Shown: in pieces, positions 1 through 7,680 of the stretch
How the letters are laid out: each line of letters begins with the position of its first letter
Numbering within the stretch: the first letter of the stretch is position 1
Source: Aldehydirespirator sp965221185
Lineage (GTDB): Bacteria; Actinomycetota; Acidimicrobiia; Acidimicrobiales; Aldehydirespiratoraceae
Length of the DNA: 64,000 nt
Assembly (NCBI GenBank): GCA_965221185.1
Contig: OZ244866.1
Coordinates: 3,658,001 to 3,722,000 of the forward strand
Direction: 5' to 3'
Program-made: the position numbers and the translations under genes
The notes under the pieces: model-generated
The model's input: only the letters and a program-made list of their open reading frames with translations
What the model was told of the DNA's origin: nothing
Databases searched by the model: none

Positions 1-2
1 AG

Positions 3-272
3 GGCATCGACGTGCTGCTTGCGGTCGACGTGGTGCGAGGCGCGTACATGGACGAATTCGACACTGCCGTGGTGGCATCGGCTGACACCGATCTGGTCCC
101 AGCATTGGAGGGGGCCTTGCGAGCTGGCAAGCGTGTCGAGACTGCCTCATGGTCCGGGCCTGCCACCGGCTTCACCGCTCTGCGGGTACCCGGCCACCGC
201 ACCTGGAGCCATCACCTCAGCCGCGAGCACTTCGATCTAGTTCAGGACACCACCGACTACTTGGCCAAGTGA
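3..272 (+). CDS. NYN-domain protein (LabA/PIN-like), C-terminal part only
   Basis: The reading frame is open from the left edge, so the start lies outside the window; 89 codons and a TGA remain. The visible part carries the end of a NYN fold: a 'GIDVLLAVDVVRG' strand-helix, then 'DTAVVASADTDLVPAL', where the Asp residues of 'SADTDLVP' match the acidic metal-site motif of NYN/PIN-like nucleases, then 'AGKRVE'. Family knowledge: NYN proteins are predicted metal-dependent RNases of the LabA/YacP group. The target here is unknown. The next gene is convergent (ends at 333). Family assignment is fairly secure; the biological role is not. Confidence 0.72.
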   Translation, partial: GIDVLLAVDVVRGAYMDEFDTAVVASADTDLVPALEGALRAGKRVETASWSGPATGFTALRVPGHRTWSHHLSREHFDLVQDTTDYLAK

Positions 273-332
273 TGATCGGACTTCGACCGTCAGTGCCGGC
301 CTCCCTAGAGGTACCCGGCTGGTGTGCGGAAC

Positions 333-2669
333 TCAGATACCTGGCGTGACAGTGCTGACCCGCATCTCGTGGACCATGATCCCGATGGGCTCGGTCTCGG
401 TGTAGTTGCCGACGTTGTGGGTTCCTCCGCAAAGGATCCTTAGGTCTAGGGGCAGACACGGGGTGCGCGCAGCGGCCTCGGAGTACATCCACTCGTTGAG
501 CGCGACCTCACCGGCGGGGGTCCGCGCCCAGTCCTCCAAGTCCATGCCTGGCGGCGGCGTCGGGAAGAGCCATCCGGCCGGATCCGACGCGGGGGGCAGT
601 TCTAGCGGACCCATCAGGTCGGCCCTTAGGCCGACCTGATCTGGTGTGAGACCCCTCCGCTGGAGCCATGTTCCGACCTGGTTGCGCTTGGACTGGCTTG
701 ACAGACTCGTGCGGATGTCGTCGTGCAGGCCTGAGTCAGTTGTAATGCCGAATGCTCTATATCTGGTGCGGGCTTGGACCCAAGCGCCTATACCCTGAAG
801 TCTATAGATCCCAGGGTGTCTTGGTGTCCATCGACACCATCTCGGTGCCACACTGTTGCAGTCGATCTCTTCAGTGAACCTGGCGGAACGGTCTTGCCGT
901 TCTTGGTCCTGTTCGGTGAGTGTAAACAATGTGCCCCAGTAGTTGAGCCCGCGTGCTTCTGTGCGTCGCTGCTGTGCGCCGGGTATTGCGGCAAGATCGT
1001 TCCACCAGGCCAGGGCGTCGTTGCCGAACAACTGCGTGATCGCAGTGTGATGTTCAGGGTCGTCGGGCCACAATTCCTCGACTCTGACCCGCAGGTAGGG
1101 CTCGTGGCGCATGAGACACTCTGAATCCACCATCTCGTGCACGTACGAGTAGCTCGCGGAGGGATCCGGCTCACTGAATGTCCGCACTCGCTGGTCCGAG
1201 AACCCGGTGGAGTCCGTGTGGTAGTCGAATTGTTGGAAGCCATCGGTCACGGAAATGTCTCCCCTATGCATGCGTATCGAATAGAATCTCGCGCGGCGAG
1301 TGTTGATGTCTTCGAAACTCAGGACGACTGGCGCGTTGATCACTGCCAATTGCGAGAAGTGGCTGCTGTGCCAGTCGAGCCTGCCGCGGGGAGGGTCAGC
1401 ACACGTGGGGGCGTCGAGACAGCGTCGGCTGGGTGCTCTCCCGTTCACGAAGCCACGGCAGTAAGAGTGGCCTATCGCGATGTCTATTTTCTCCTCTAGC
1501 AGCCTCTCGCGATAGTCGGCCAGATGTGGGACGCTGCCAAGACCGGATGGGGCGTCCGTGCTGAACTCGGCGGGACAATGGGCAGGCACAGGTTCGAAGG
1601 GCAGCGGAGCGCAGGGCTGGCACCCTTGGTCTTGGACCTGTTGTTTTGTCGCGGTTCCCTGGGAGAAGTCCCACTGGTGCTGCCGGCAGCGGATGGTTTC
1701 AGCGATCAGGCTGCAGCCGCCGGTGACGGTAATGCGCTTGAAGCAAAGCGCTGTGTCGACCGCGCAGTCGCCTGGGGGAGGGGTCGGGCTGTGGCACTCG
1801 ACCTTTAGGAACGCGGCGTCGAATTCGCACCAGTGGTCGCTTGAAGTTCCGGATCGACTGTTGGGCGCCAACTGCAAGGCGGTTCCGGCGTCATAGTCGA
1901 TCCGGCAATCCACTGTGCTGGGTGTACTGAGGAAGTCGGTTCCGACATAGTCAACACAACTGATCACCGTGAGTTCCGGCGCGCCGGCGCCGCAGGCAGG
2001 ATGCACCGGGTTGATGGTGTACCGAATCAGGTAGCACTCGTTGAACTCGTTCCGTGGCGCATATCCGGTGCGGCACGTCCATGTTCGTCGCTGCACGGCT
2101 CGGCAGGTCCTGGCACCGATCTGATGCATCCCAGCAGCGCACGTGACCGGGTAGGCGAGCCGGCATCCCGCCACGCCGTCAGAGTCCTGGTCGTCGTACT
2201 CGAGGACCGCATATCCGGTGGAGGCCGTGCACTGTGCATGCAGGGCGTCGCTGGAGGGGATCCGCTCCTCGCAGAATTCCGGGTATCGCACCAGTCCCGC
2301 CAACACGGCATACTCGACGTCCAAGTTGGGGTTGAGTTGGCTCTGCAGGCCGCTAGGCGCGGCCGACAGCCTCATAAGAGTTCCAGTGAGCGGGCTCTCG
2401 GGGCACGCGTGCGTTTCCAGGATGCAGTTCGCTCCCTGCTCGTCCCACATCACGGGCGCGGTTGGGCAACTAACCGCGTTGCCGGGCTCCCAGTCGGGCG
2501 GTGGGGGAGGCTGCGCGTACGCGTGGGAGCCCTTGGTGAGGTTGTCTAGGGGTCCGGGCAGGTCTACAGATTCGATGGGAGCGAATATGCCCATCAGCGT
2601 GAGAATCACGCCCACTAACGGCTTGATCAGTCGGCGTTTGGGGCGGAACGGTGCCCGGCGGGCGGTCAC
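333..2669 (-). CDS. Large cysteine-rich exported protein, unknown function
   Basis: A 778-residue protein if translation starts at the GTG whose bases overlap the TGA of the upstream lipoprotein gene (GTGA, 2666-2669). An ATG 21 bp further upstream is possible but would overlap more. A hydrophobic stretch near residues 15-32 (around 'LVGVILTLMGIF') looks like a signal peptide or anchor, followed by a Pro-rich 'QPPPPPDW' linker. The rest has dozens of cysteines spread over the whole length, which suggests disulfides and an extracytoplasmic location. No catalytic motif or known domain was recognised. The overlap suggests translation is coupled to the lipoprotein, so the two may act together at the surface. 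The reading frame is long and uninterrupted, so it is probably real. Confidence 0.68.
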   Translation of the reverse strand: MTARRAPFRPKRRLIKPLVGVILTLMGIFAPIESVDLPGPLDNLTKGSHAYAQPPPPPDWEPGNAVSCPTAPVMWDEQGANCILETHACPESPLTGTLMRLSAAPSGLQSQLNPNLDVEYAVLAGLVRYPEFCEERIPSSDALHAQCTASTGYAVLEYDDQDSDGVAGCRLAYPVTCAAGMHQIGARTCRAVQRRTWTCRTGYAPRNEFNECYLIRYTINPVHPACGAGAPELTVISCVDYVGTDFLSTPSTVDCRIDYDAGTALQLAPNSRSGTSSDHWCEFDAAFLKVECHSPTPPPGDCAVDTALCFKRITVTGGCSLIAETIRCRQHQWDFSQGTATKQQVQDQGCQPCAPLPFEPVPAHCPAEFSTDAPSGLGSVPHLADYRERLLEEKIDIAIGHSYCRGFVNGRAPSRRCLDAPTCADPPRGRLDWHSSHFSQLAVINAPVVLSFEDINTRRARFYSIRMHRGDISVTDGFQQFDYHTDSTGFSDQRVRTFSEPDPSASYSYVHEMVDSECLMRHEPYLRVRVEELWPDDPEHHTAITQLFGNDALAWWNDLAAIPGAQQRRTEARGLNYWGTLFTLTEQDQERQDRSARFTEEIDCNSVAPRWCRWTPRHPGIYRLQGIGAWVQARTRYRAFGITTDSGLHDDIRTSLSSQSKRNQVGTWLQRRGLTPDQVGLRADLMGPLELPPASDPAGWLFPTPPPGMDLEDWARTPAGEVALNEWMYSEAAARTPCLPLDLRILCGGTHNVGNYTETEPIGIMVHEMRVSTVTPGI

Positions 2670-3628
2670 TGGGGCCAGTCCTTGGGGCACTCGTCGGGGC
2701 CGCCGGGCGGGGGAGACTCGCAGATCTCGTCAGCGGTGAGGATTGCGCCGAGCGGCTCCCAGATCTGGCCCTCGGCTATCCAGGTCTGGACGTGGCCGTT
2801 CCATTCGAGGGCCCAGTCGGACAGGCCTTGGCAGTCCTCGGCGGGCCTGTGGGTGGCGTTGGACACCCGGTAGGAGATGTCGGTGACTTGGTCCTCCAGG
2901 CCGCGCGAGGCCGACAGCAGATAGGCCTGCAGGCGGGCCGGGGACTGAGCGGGCTCGATTGTCTCCCCGTCGGCTCCCACCACCGCGGGATAGCCGGGCT
3001 CGACGCAGGCCACCGACACTGCCGACGTTGGGCTCACCGCCAGGATCCACACCTCATCGGGGTAGGTGGCTGATTCGGATCGACGAGCTCCGGTAGCGAG
3101 ATAGGACTCGAGGACGCTCAAGGCGTCCGAGCGAGCCGGCTCCACTGCGGCAGTGGCCACGCAAAGTTGGGACAGCGCGCTCGGCTCGGCCAGGGCTCGG
3201 GAGAACTGGTGCTCGTAGCGCATGACCGTCAGCGCGGCCGCGGTGGCGAAGTCGCCCAGCACCGCGATGTCGGCCCCCAGCGTCGGCTCGGCGATGCCGT
3301 CGAGTTCCCAGGCTGTGTTGCACGCCTCGGGCGGGAAGGCCCAGTCGAAGTCGGATGTCCAAACGGGCAGGTGCCGGGCCCGTAGCCCGCCCAGGTCTGT
3401 GCTGGGGTCGGCGCCGGGGTCGAGGAACGCAGGCGAGCCGCCCTCGGAGGGCACTTGCACCACGGGGCGGTTGACGCCCCGGTCCTCCTCCAAGCCGCCC
3501 TCGAACTGCAAGATGCGGTCGCCCGCCGCGGACTCTCCGTCGGTGCTTGAGCCCCCCGCGCAGGCAGCCGCGGCCAATGCCATGACCAGAGCGAGTGCAA
3601 TGTTCCTGCCACAGCTAGCCCTAGCCAC
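2666..3628 (-). CDS. Putative lipoprotein, unknown function
   Basis: A 320-residue protein starting at GTG. It has a basic N-terminus, a hydrophobic core and a lipobox ending 'ALAAAACAGG' with Cys23 as the likely lipidated residue, then a Ser/Gly/acidic linker typical of membrane-anchored lipoproteins. The mature part contains several Cys (for example 'CNTAWEL', 'CVATAAVEPA', 'VACVEPGYP') and no enzyme motif that I recognise. The stop overlaps the start of the downstream Cys-rich gene by 4 bp, implying an operon. The upstream region is occupied by an interspersed repeat (3641-3850), so any promoter must lie in or before that repeat. No strong ribosome-binding site is visible before the GTG, so the start is uncertain. 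Confidence 0.7.
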   Translation of the reverse strand: MARASCGRNIALALVMALAAAACAGGSSTDGESAAGDRILQFEGGLEEDRGVNRPVVQVPSEGGSPAFLDPGADPSTDLGGLRARHLPVWTSDFDWAFPPEACNTAWELDGIAEPTLGADIAVLGDFATAAALTVMRYEHQFSRALAEPSALSQLCVATAAVEPARSDALSVLESYLATGARRSESATYPDEVWILAVSPTSAVSVACVEPGYPAVVGADGETIEPAQSPARLQAYLLSASRGLEDQVTDISYRVSNATHRPAEDCQGLSDWALEWNGHVQTWIAEGQIWEPLGAILTADEICESPPPGGPDECPKDWPQ

Positions 3629-3640
3629 TGGGGGCGCGCC

Positions 3641-3850
3641 TTAGAGGCCCCGCGGATCGGCATTAACGCCTAGCGGTGCAGCGTCATGTTTCCCGCTCGT
3701 GTTCGCTGCGCTCACGGGCCGCTCGGGCCACGGCCTCGCTCTGCTGAAATATGTAGAGAAACCCGTCATATAGGAGCAATACCCGTGCAGATTTGAGGCG
3801 AGCTTGACATAGGGCTACTCACGGGCCGCTCGGCCTCTTGGCCGGGCCGC
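3641..3850. repeat. Interspersed GC-rich repeat with conserved AT-richer core
   Basis: An intergenic element also found around 40674-40825, and in part at 43373-43518 and 57464-57567. Read on the minus strand, it has an arm 'GGCCCGAGCGGCCCGTGAGC' followed by 'GCAGCGAAC' and a variable tail ending near 'CCGCGGGGC'. On the plus strand, a core from about 3746 to 3819 ('GAAATATGTAGAGAAACCCG', 'TCATATAGGAGCAATACCCG', then 'TTGACATAGGGCTACT') is almost base-for-base identical to that at 40719-40793. A second copy of the 'GGGCCGCTCGG' arm closes the core. The element separates the lipoprotein gene from the ABC ATPase gene. Function unknown; it could be a mobile or regulatory repeat. Confidence 0.7.
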
Positions 3851-3876
3851 TACCGACCCTCCGCCCGCAGCCCCCG

Positions 3877-4644
3877 CTAGTGGGCCTGGGCGCCGAAGCG
3901 GACCGCGGCCTCCATGGAGTCGAACCGACGCAGCACCTCGCCCTCCACGGCCCGCACCGCGGGGTCGTCGGGGTGGCGGGGGCGGGGCAGGTTGACGGGA
4001 ATGTCGTCGAACACCACGCCGCCGGGGCGCAGCATCACGATCCGGTCGGCCAGCTCCACCGCCTCGGACACGTCGTGGGTAACGAACAGCGCGGTCTTGC
4101 GGGTGTGCAGCCACACCCTCTGCAGGTACTCGCGCAGCGACCGGCCGGTGAGGGCGTCCATGTGGCTGAAGGGCTCGTCCATCAGCAGGATGTCGGGGTT
4201 CACCAGGAACGCCCGGGCGATGCCGACCCGCTGCTGCATCCCGGCCGACAGCTGTGACGGGTACAGGTGGGCGACCTCGTTGAGCCCCACCATGGTCAGG
4301 TAGAACTCGGCCTCCCGGCGGGAGCGGTCCGACTTGCGGTCCTGCACGTACAGCATGTTGTTGAGCACGGTGCGCCACGGCAGCAGCCGGGGCTCCTGGA
4401 ACACGTAGCCGACCTGGGCGGGCACGCCGTCCTGCACGGCCCGCACCGAGCCCGAGGTGGGCGTCTCCACCCCGGCCACGATGTTGAGCAGCGTGGTCTT
4501 GCCGCTGCCGGAGGGTCCGAGCACGGCCACGAACACGTTGCCGGTGACCGACATGTTCACCCCGCCGAGGGCTTGCACCCGGTGCGGGTAGGTGGTCGTC
4601 GGGGGGTAGATCTTGGTCAGGTTCTCTATCAGGACAGTCGCCAT
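3877..4644 (-). CDS. ABC transporter ATP-binding protein, nitrate/sulfonate/taurine type
   Basis: A 255-residue ATPase that powers import by the two permeases encoded just upstream. Walker A 'GPSGSGKTT' (43-51), Q-loop around 'FQEPRLLPW' (82-90), signature 'LSAGMQQRV' (132-140), Walker B 'DILLMDEP' (151-158) and the switch His in 'FVTHD' (about 190) are all present, so it should be active. The 'LLPWRTV' motif after the Q-loop is typical of the SsuB/TauB/NrtD family. It is the last gene of the minus-strand transport operon. It follows the permease gene after a 73-bp gap holding a strong GC hairpin. The substrate cannot be read from the ATPase; organosulfonates, nitrate or thiamine precursors are family possibilities. 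Confidence 0.9.
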   Translation of the reverse strand: MATVLIENLTKIYPPTTTYPHRVQALGGVNMSVTGNVFVAVLGPSGSGKTTLLNIVAGVETPTSGSVRAVQDGVPAQVGYVFQEPRLLPWRTVLNNMLYVQDRKSDRSRREAEFYLTMVGLNEVAHLYPSQLSAGMQQRVGIARAFLVNPDILLMDEPFSHMDALTGRSLREYLQRVWLHTRKTALFVTHDVSEAVELADRIVMLRPGGVVFDDIPVNLPRPRHPDDPAVRAVEGEVLRRFDSMEAAVRFGAQAH

Positions 4645-4682
4645 CTGGCCCTTCCTTGGTCTTTGCGGTCTTGGTGTTGTTC

Positions 4683-4706
4683 GGCGCGCCGGCGGGCCGG
4701 CGCGCC
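4683..4706. other. Perfect GC-only hairpin between ABC transporter genes
   Basis: Arms 4683-4693 (GGCGCGCCGGC) and 4696-4706 (GCCGGCGCGCC) are perfect reverse complements with only GG between them; in RNA the innermost pair would open to give about 10 bp around a 4-nt loop. There is no T-tract, so it is not a classic intrinsic terminator. Sitting between the permease and ATPase genes of one operon, it could cause partial termination, pausing or mRNA stabilisation. Confidence 0.55.
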
Positions 4707-4717
4707 CGCGGGCGCGC

Positions 4718-5713
4718 TCACACGCCCCAGTCCTCTGCGAAGGTGAGCGTCGGCTGCTGGTTCCACTGGAACGCGTGGCGCTCCAGGCGTCTCAGCACGA
4801 GCCGGTCGAGCACGGTGATGAACAGCACGAACAGGAATATCCAGCCCACGAAGCCGGGGTAGCGCAGGGCGTCGTACCAGAACCGGGCCCGCCAGCCGAC
4901 CCCCTCGGTGGCGCCGAACCACTCCACGATGAGCAGGCTGTTCCATCCGGTGGTGATCGCCAGCCGCACGCCGGTGAAGGCGCTGGGGAGGGTCCCGCCC
5001 AGAAGCAGGTCGACTATGCGGTTGCGGCGCGACACGTTGTACGACTTGGACATCTCGACCAGCGCGGGGTCGATGCTGCGCACGCCGGTGCTCAAGTTGA
5101 TGGCCACGAACGGGATGGCGGTCAGCACCACGGCCACGATCGGGGCGGTGGACGTGAGGCCGAACCACAGCGACGCCAGGAAGGCCCATACCACCGCGGG
5201 CAGCGCCAGCAGCACGAGCGTCGTGTCGTTGAGCAGCCCCCGGGCCCAGCCGGAGGTGCCGATCAGCAGGCCCAGCACCGCCCCTGCGGGGATCCCGATG
5301 GCCAGGCCGATGGCGTAGCGCTGCAGGCTGAGGCCCAGCGGAGCCCAGAACTCGCCGACGAGCATGCCGCCGTGGGAGCCCCCAGTGAGCTCAGTCACCA
5401 TGAACGACACGACCTTCTCGATGCTTGGGACCCGGTCGCTGACGACGGTGAGGTACTGCCAGATGGCGAGCAGGATCAAAAAGGCGATCAGCTGCACCAC
5501 CCACGGTCGGCGCAGCACCCGGCGGGGCGCGGAGTAGGTGCGGTCGCCGGCCGGGCGGAGGTCACCGACGGGGAGGGTGGGGAGCTCCTGGAACCCGCTG
5601 GCGAACGTCATGGGGTCATTCGGCCTCGGCGGCGTGGGGGCGCCGCGGGGGGCCTGGGTCGTGGGGTCGTTGGGCCTCGGCGGGGCCGGGGCGCTATGGG
5701 CGACGTCAGTCAT
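4718..5713 (-). CDS. ABC transporter permease, SsuC/TauC type
   Basis: A 331-residue inner-membrane permease. After a Pro-rich N-terminal tail it has about six hydrophobic segments, starting with 'LIAFLILLAIWQYLTVV'. The coupling-helix region around 'VEMSKSYNVSRRNRIVDLLL' contacts the ATPase in binding-protein-dependent transporters. The N-terminal 34 residues are two 17-residue tandem repeats ending 'PPRPNDP', produced by 51-bp duplications of the gene start. 'MTFASGFQEL' may be the ancestral start, and the longer ATG at 5713 is used here because the repeats stay in frame. It is paired with the second permease upstream, and the two probably form a heterodimeric channel. Confidence 0.88.
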   Translation of the reverse strand: MTDVAHSAPAPPRPNDPTTQAPRGAPTPPRPNDPMTFASGFQELPTLPVGDLRPAGDRTYSAPRRVLRRPWVVQLIAFLILLAIWQYLTVVSDRVPSIEKVVSFMVTELTGGSHGGMLVGEFWAPLGLSLQRYAIGLAIGIPAGAVLGLLIGTSGWARGLLNDTTLVLLALPAVVWAFLASLWFGLTSTAPIVAVVLTAIPFVAINLSTGVRSIDPALVEMSKSYNVSRRNRIVDLLLGGTLPSAFTGVRLAITTGWNSLLIVEWFGATEGVGWRARFWYDALRYPGFVGWIFLFVLFITVLDRLVLRRLERHAFQWNQQPTLTFAEDWGV

Positions 5714-5743
5714 GGGGTAATTCGGCCTCAGTGTCGGCGGGCG
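5609..5743. repeat. 51-bp tandem repeats at the permease gene start
   Basis: Copies begin at 5609, 5660 and 5711, each starting 'C(A/G)TGGGGTC(A/G)TT' and continuing 'CGGCCTCGGCGG'; spacing is exactly 51 bp and the third copy is partial. Two contain the reverse complement of ATG in the coding strand (cat at 5609-5611 and 5711-5713), so the duplication multiplied the start-codon region. Because 51 is a multiple of 3, the copies add 17 residues each to the permease N-terminus. Confidence 0.75.
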
Positions 5744-6568
5744 CTACGCGGTGCGGCCCTGTAGTCGGCGTTCGATCTGGCGGAAGACGAGGTTCTCGAA
5801 GATGAGCATCACGGCGATGAACAGCACCGTCCATGCGATCATGCCGCGCACGTCGTAGCTCTCGAAGCTGCGGCGGATCTGGAAGCCCACCCCCTCGGAG
5901 GCGGCGAAGATCTCGGTGAGCAGTTCCATGCGCCATGCCACCGCGAAGGCCAGCCGGGCCCCGGCCAGCACCGATATGAGCGACGACGGGAGCAGCACCC
6001 CCGAGATGATCTGGGGCCGGGTGCGGCCGAACGACTCGCTCATCACGATGAGCCTGCGGTCCACTCCGGTGAGCCCCTGAGCGACGTTCATCATGATGTA
6101 GGGCGTGGCGACCAGCGCGGTGGTGATGACCGGCCCCAGCGACGACACGCCGAAGACGACCAGGGTGAGGATGGCCAGGCTCACGATGGGCGTGCTCACC
6201 ACGAGCTGGACGATGGTGCGAAGAAGGGTTCGCCACCAGGCGTTGTAGGCGATCAGCCAGCCCAGTCCGATGCTCACCACGACTGCGAGCAGGAAGCCGC
6301 CCAGAACCCTCAGCAGGCTCGCCTGCATGTTGGTGCGGAAGTCCCGCTCGGTGATGAGAGTCCACGACTCGCTGGCCACGACGTGCGGCTCCGGGAGCTG
6401 CTGGGGATTGAAGACCAGCCGGGAGAACAGGTACCAGACGCCGATGAACGCGATCCAGCCGATCAGGACGCTGAACCGGAACAGCCAGCGCCGCACGACC
6501 GCCCGGCGCATCTCGCGGGCGGAGAGCTCGGATATGGCGTCGGGCGTGACTGAGGGGACGTTCAACAT
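5744..6568 (-). CDS. Second ABC transporter permease, SsuC/TauC type
   Basis: A 274-residue permease starting at the ATG for 'MLNVPSVTPDAIS'. The frame is open much further upstream, but that part lies opposite the binding-protein gene and is not protein-like. It has a first membrane segment 'FSVLIGWIAFIGVWYLF', a periplasmic loop, and a five-helix BPD_transp_1 core with the coupling motif in 'VMSESFGRTRPQIISGVLLP'. It begins 15 bp after the binding-protein gene ends, so the two are probably co-translated. Together with the permease at 4718-5713 it would form the membrane channel of one importer. Confidence 0.88.
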   Translation of the reverse strand: MLNVPSVTPDAISELSAREMRRAVVRRWLFRFSVLIGWIAFIGVWYLFSRLVFNPQQLPEPHVVASESWTLITERDFRTNMQASLLRVLGGFLLAVVVSIGLGWLIAYNAWWRTLLRTIVQLVVSTPIVSLAILTLVVFGVSSLGPVITTALVATPYIMMNVAQGLTGVDRRLIVMSESFGRTRPQIISGVLLPSSLISVLAGARLAFAVAWRMELLTEIFAASEGVGFQIRRSFESYDVRGMIAWTVLFIAVMLIFENLVFRQIERRLQGRTA

Positions 6569-6582
6569 GCTCTCTGTCCTCT

Positions 6583-7665
6583 TTAGGGAGCCATCGAGAA
6601 GGACAGGTCCAACTCGGGTTCGCGGGCATTGTCCGGAACCAGCCCGAGGCTCTGCATCCGGGCGAAGATACCGGTCTGTACTTCTGAATCCTCTTGCGTC
6701 AGATACACCGACGGCAGCACCCAGTCGTGTGTTTTCACATAGTCGGTCATCCACGCGATGTCCTCGTCGGACTGCACCGAGAGGAGGTGCGGGTAGTCGG
6801 CGACGAGCTGTTCCTTCTGTGACGCCCAGTTCTGCAGCCCCACGTCCCACAGCCCCAGCAGGGCCTCGACCGCGTCGCGGTTGCGGGCCAGCCATTGCTT
6901 GTCGACGATGAAGGCTTCCGCGACGGGCAGCGCCCCAGGTTCGCCCATCACCTCGTCGGCGTAGATCTCCGCCGCCGACTTGCCGTCGTACAGCGGGCGC
7001 AGCCGGCCGTCGGCCAGGTCGGAGACGCTGAAGTCGGGCAGGCAGATGCACGCGTCGACATCGCCTCGCATCACCAGGTCGGCGACGCTCGCGGACTCCA
7101 CTACCACCAGGTCGAAGTCGGAGCTGTCGACCTGGAAGTCCAGGTCGTGCAGGGCGTCGGCGATGATGCCCCACAACAGCGCGGAGCCCAGGGCGCTGTC
7201 GACGGTGATTCTGGCCTCGATCAGGTCTTCGAGGGTCTCGGCTCTGGAGGTGCGCCTCACAGCCAGGAAGCTGCGGTCGGTGGTGAACCGGCCGACTACG
7301 ACGGGCTCGCGGTCGGACTGCTCCACGAACTGCGGCACTTCGAGGGCGTTGATGACCACGACATCGGTGTGCCCGCCGGCGAAGGCGGAGAACTGGTCGA
7401 AGGGGCTGCTGGCCTCGATGCGGATGTTTCGGGCGGCCTCCCACTCGGCGACCGTGCCCGAGTCCTTCAGCCATTCCCAGACGGGGTCGGGGGCCAGGGC
7501 CAGGCGGATGCGCACGGGATCGGACTGCTGGCTGCCCGCCTCCTGCGCCGGCGCGTCCGCCGCGGGGACTACCGTGGTGCTGCTGCCGCCGCCACACGAT
7601 GCCGCGATCACGGCCGCGGCCGCCAGGAGCGCTCCCAGGGTTCGCAGTGCGTGACGGTCGGCCAT
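6583..7665 (-). CDS. Substrate-binding lipoprotein, NMT1/TauA-SsuA type
   Basis: A 360-residue extracytoplasmic solute-binding protein with a lipoprotein signal peptide ('LLAAAAVIAASCGGG', Cys24). The mature part follows the NMT1/SsuA pattern: an early strand 'RIRLALAPDPVWEW', 'EASSPFDQFSAFAGGHTDVV' (the target-surveying loop that in the family reads A..G..D), then 'RTSRAETLEDLIEARITVDS' (domain 2 entry) and 'DLVMRGDVDACICLPDF'. It lies directly upstream of both permeases in the same operon and is the natural receptor for them. Ligand unknown. Cys residues in 'DACIC' are unusual for this family. Confidence 0.85.
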   Translation of the reverse strand: MADRHALRTLGALLAAAAVIAASCGGGSSTTVVPAADAPAQEAGSQQSDPVRIRLALAPDPVWEWLKDSGTVAEWEAARNIRIEASSPFDQFSAFAGGHTDVVVINALEVPQFVEQSDREPVVVGRFTTDRSFLAVRRTSRAETLEDLIEARITVDSALGSALLWGIIADALHDLDFQVDSSDFDLVVVESASVADLVMRGDVDACICLPDFSVSDLADGRLRPLYDGKSAAEIYADEVMGEPGALPVAEAFIVDKQWLARNRDAVEALLGLWDVGLQNWASQKEQLVADYPHLLSVQSDEDIAWMTDYVKTHDWVLPSVYLTQEDSEVQTGIFARMQSLGLVPDNAREPELDLSFSMAP

Positions 7666-7680
7666 CGGGTGCCTGCTCCG

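Noticed and set aside
3746..3819. tRNA or known small RNA in the conserved core
   Set aside because: No cloverleaf, CCA end or anticodon arm could be drawn; kept only as a conserved repeat of unknown role.
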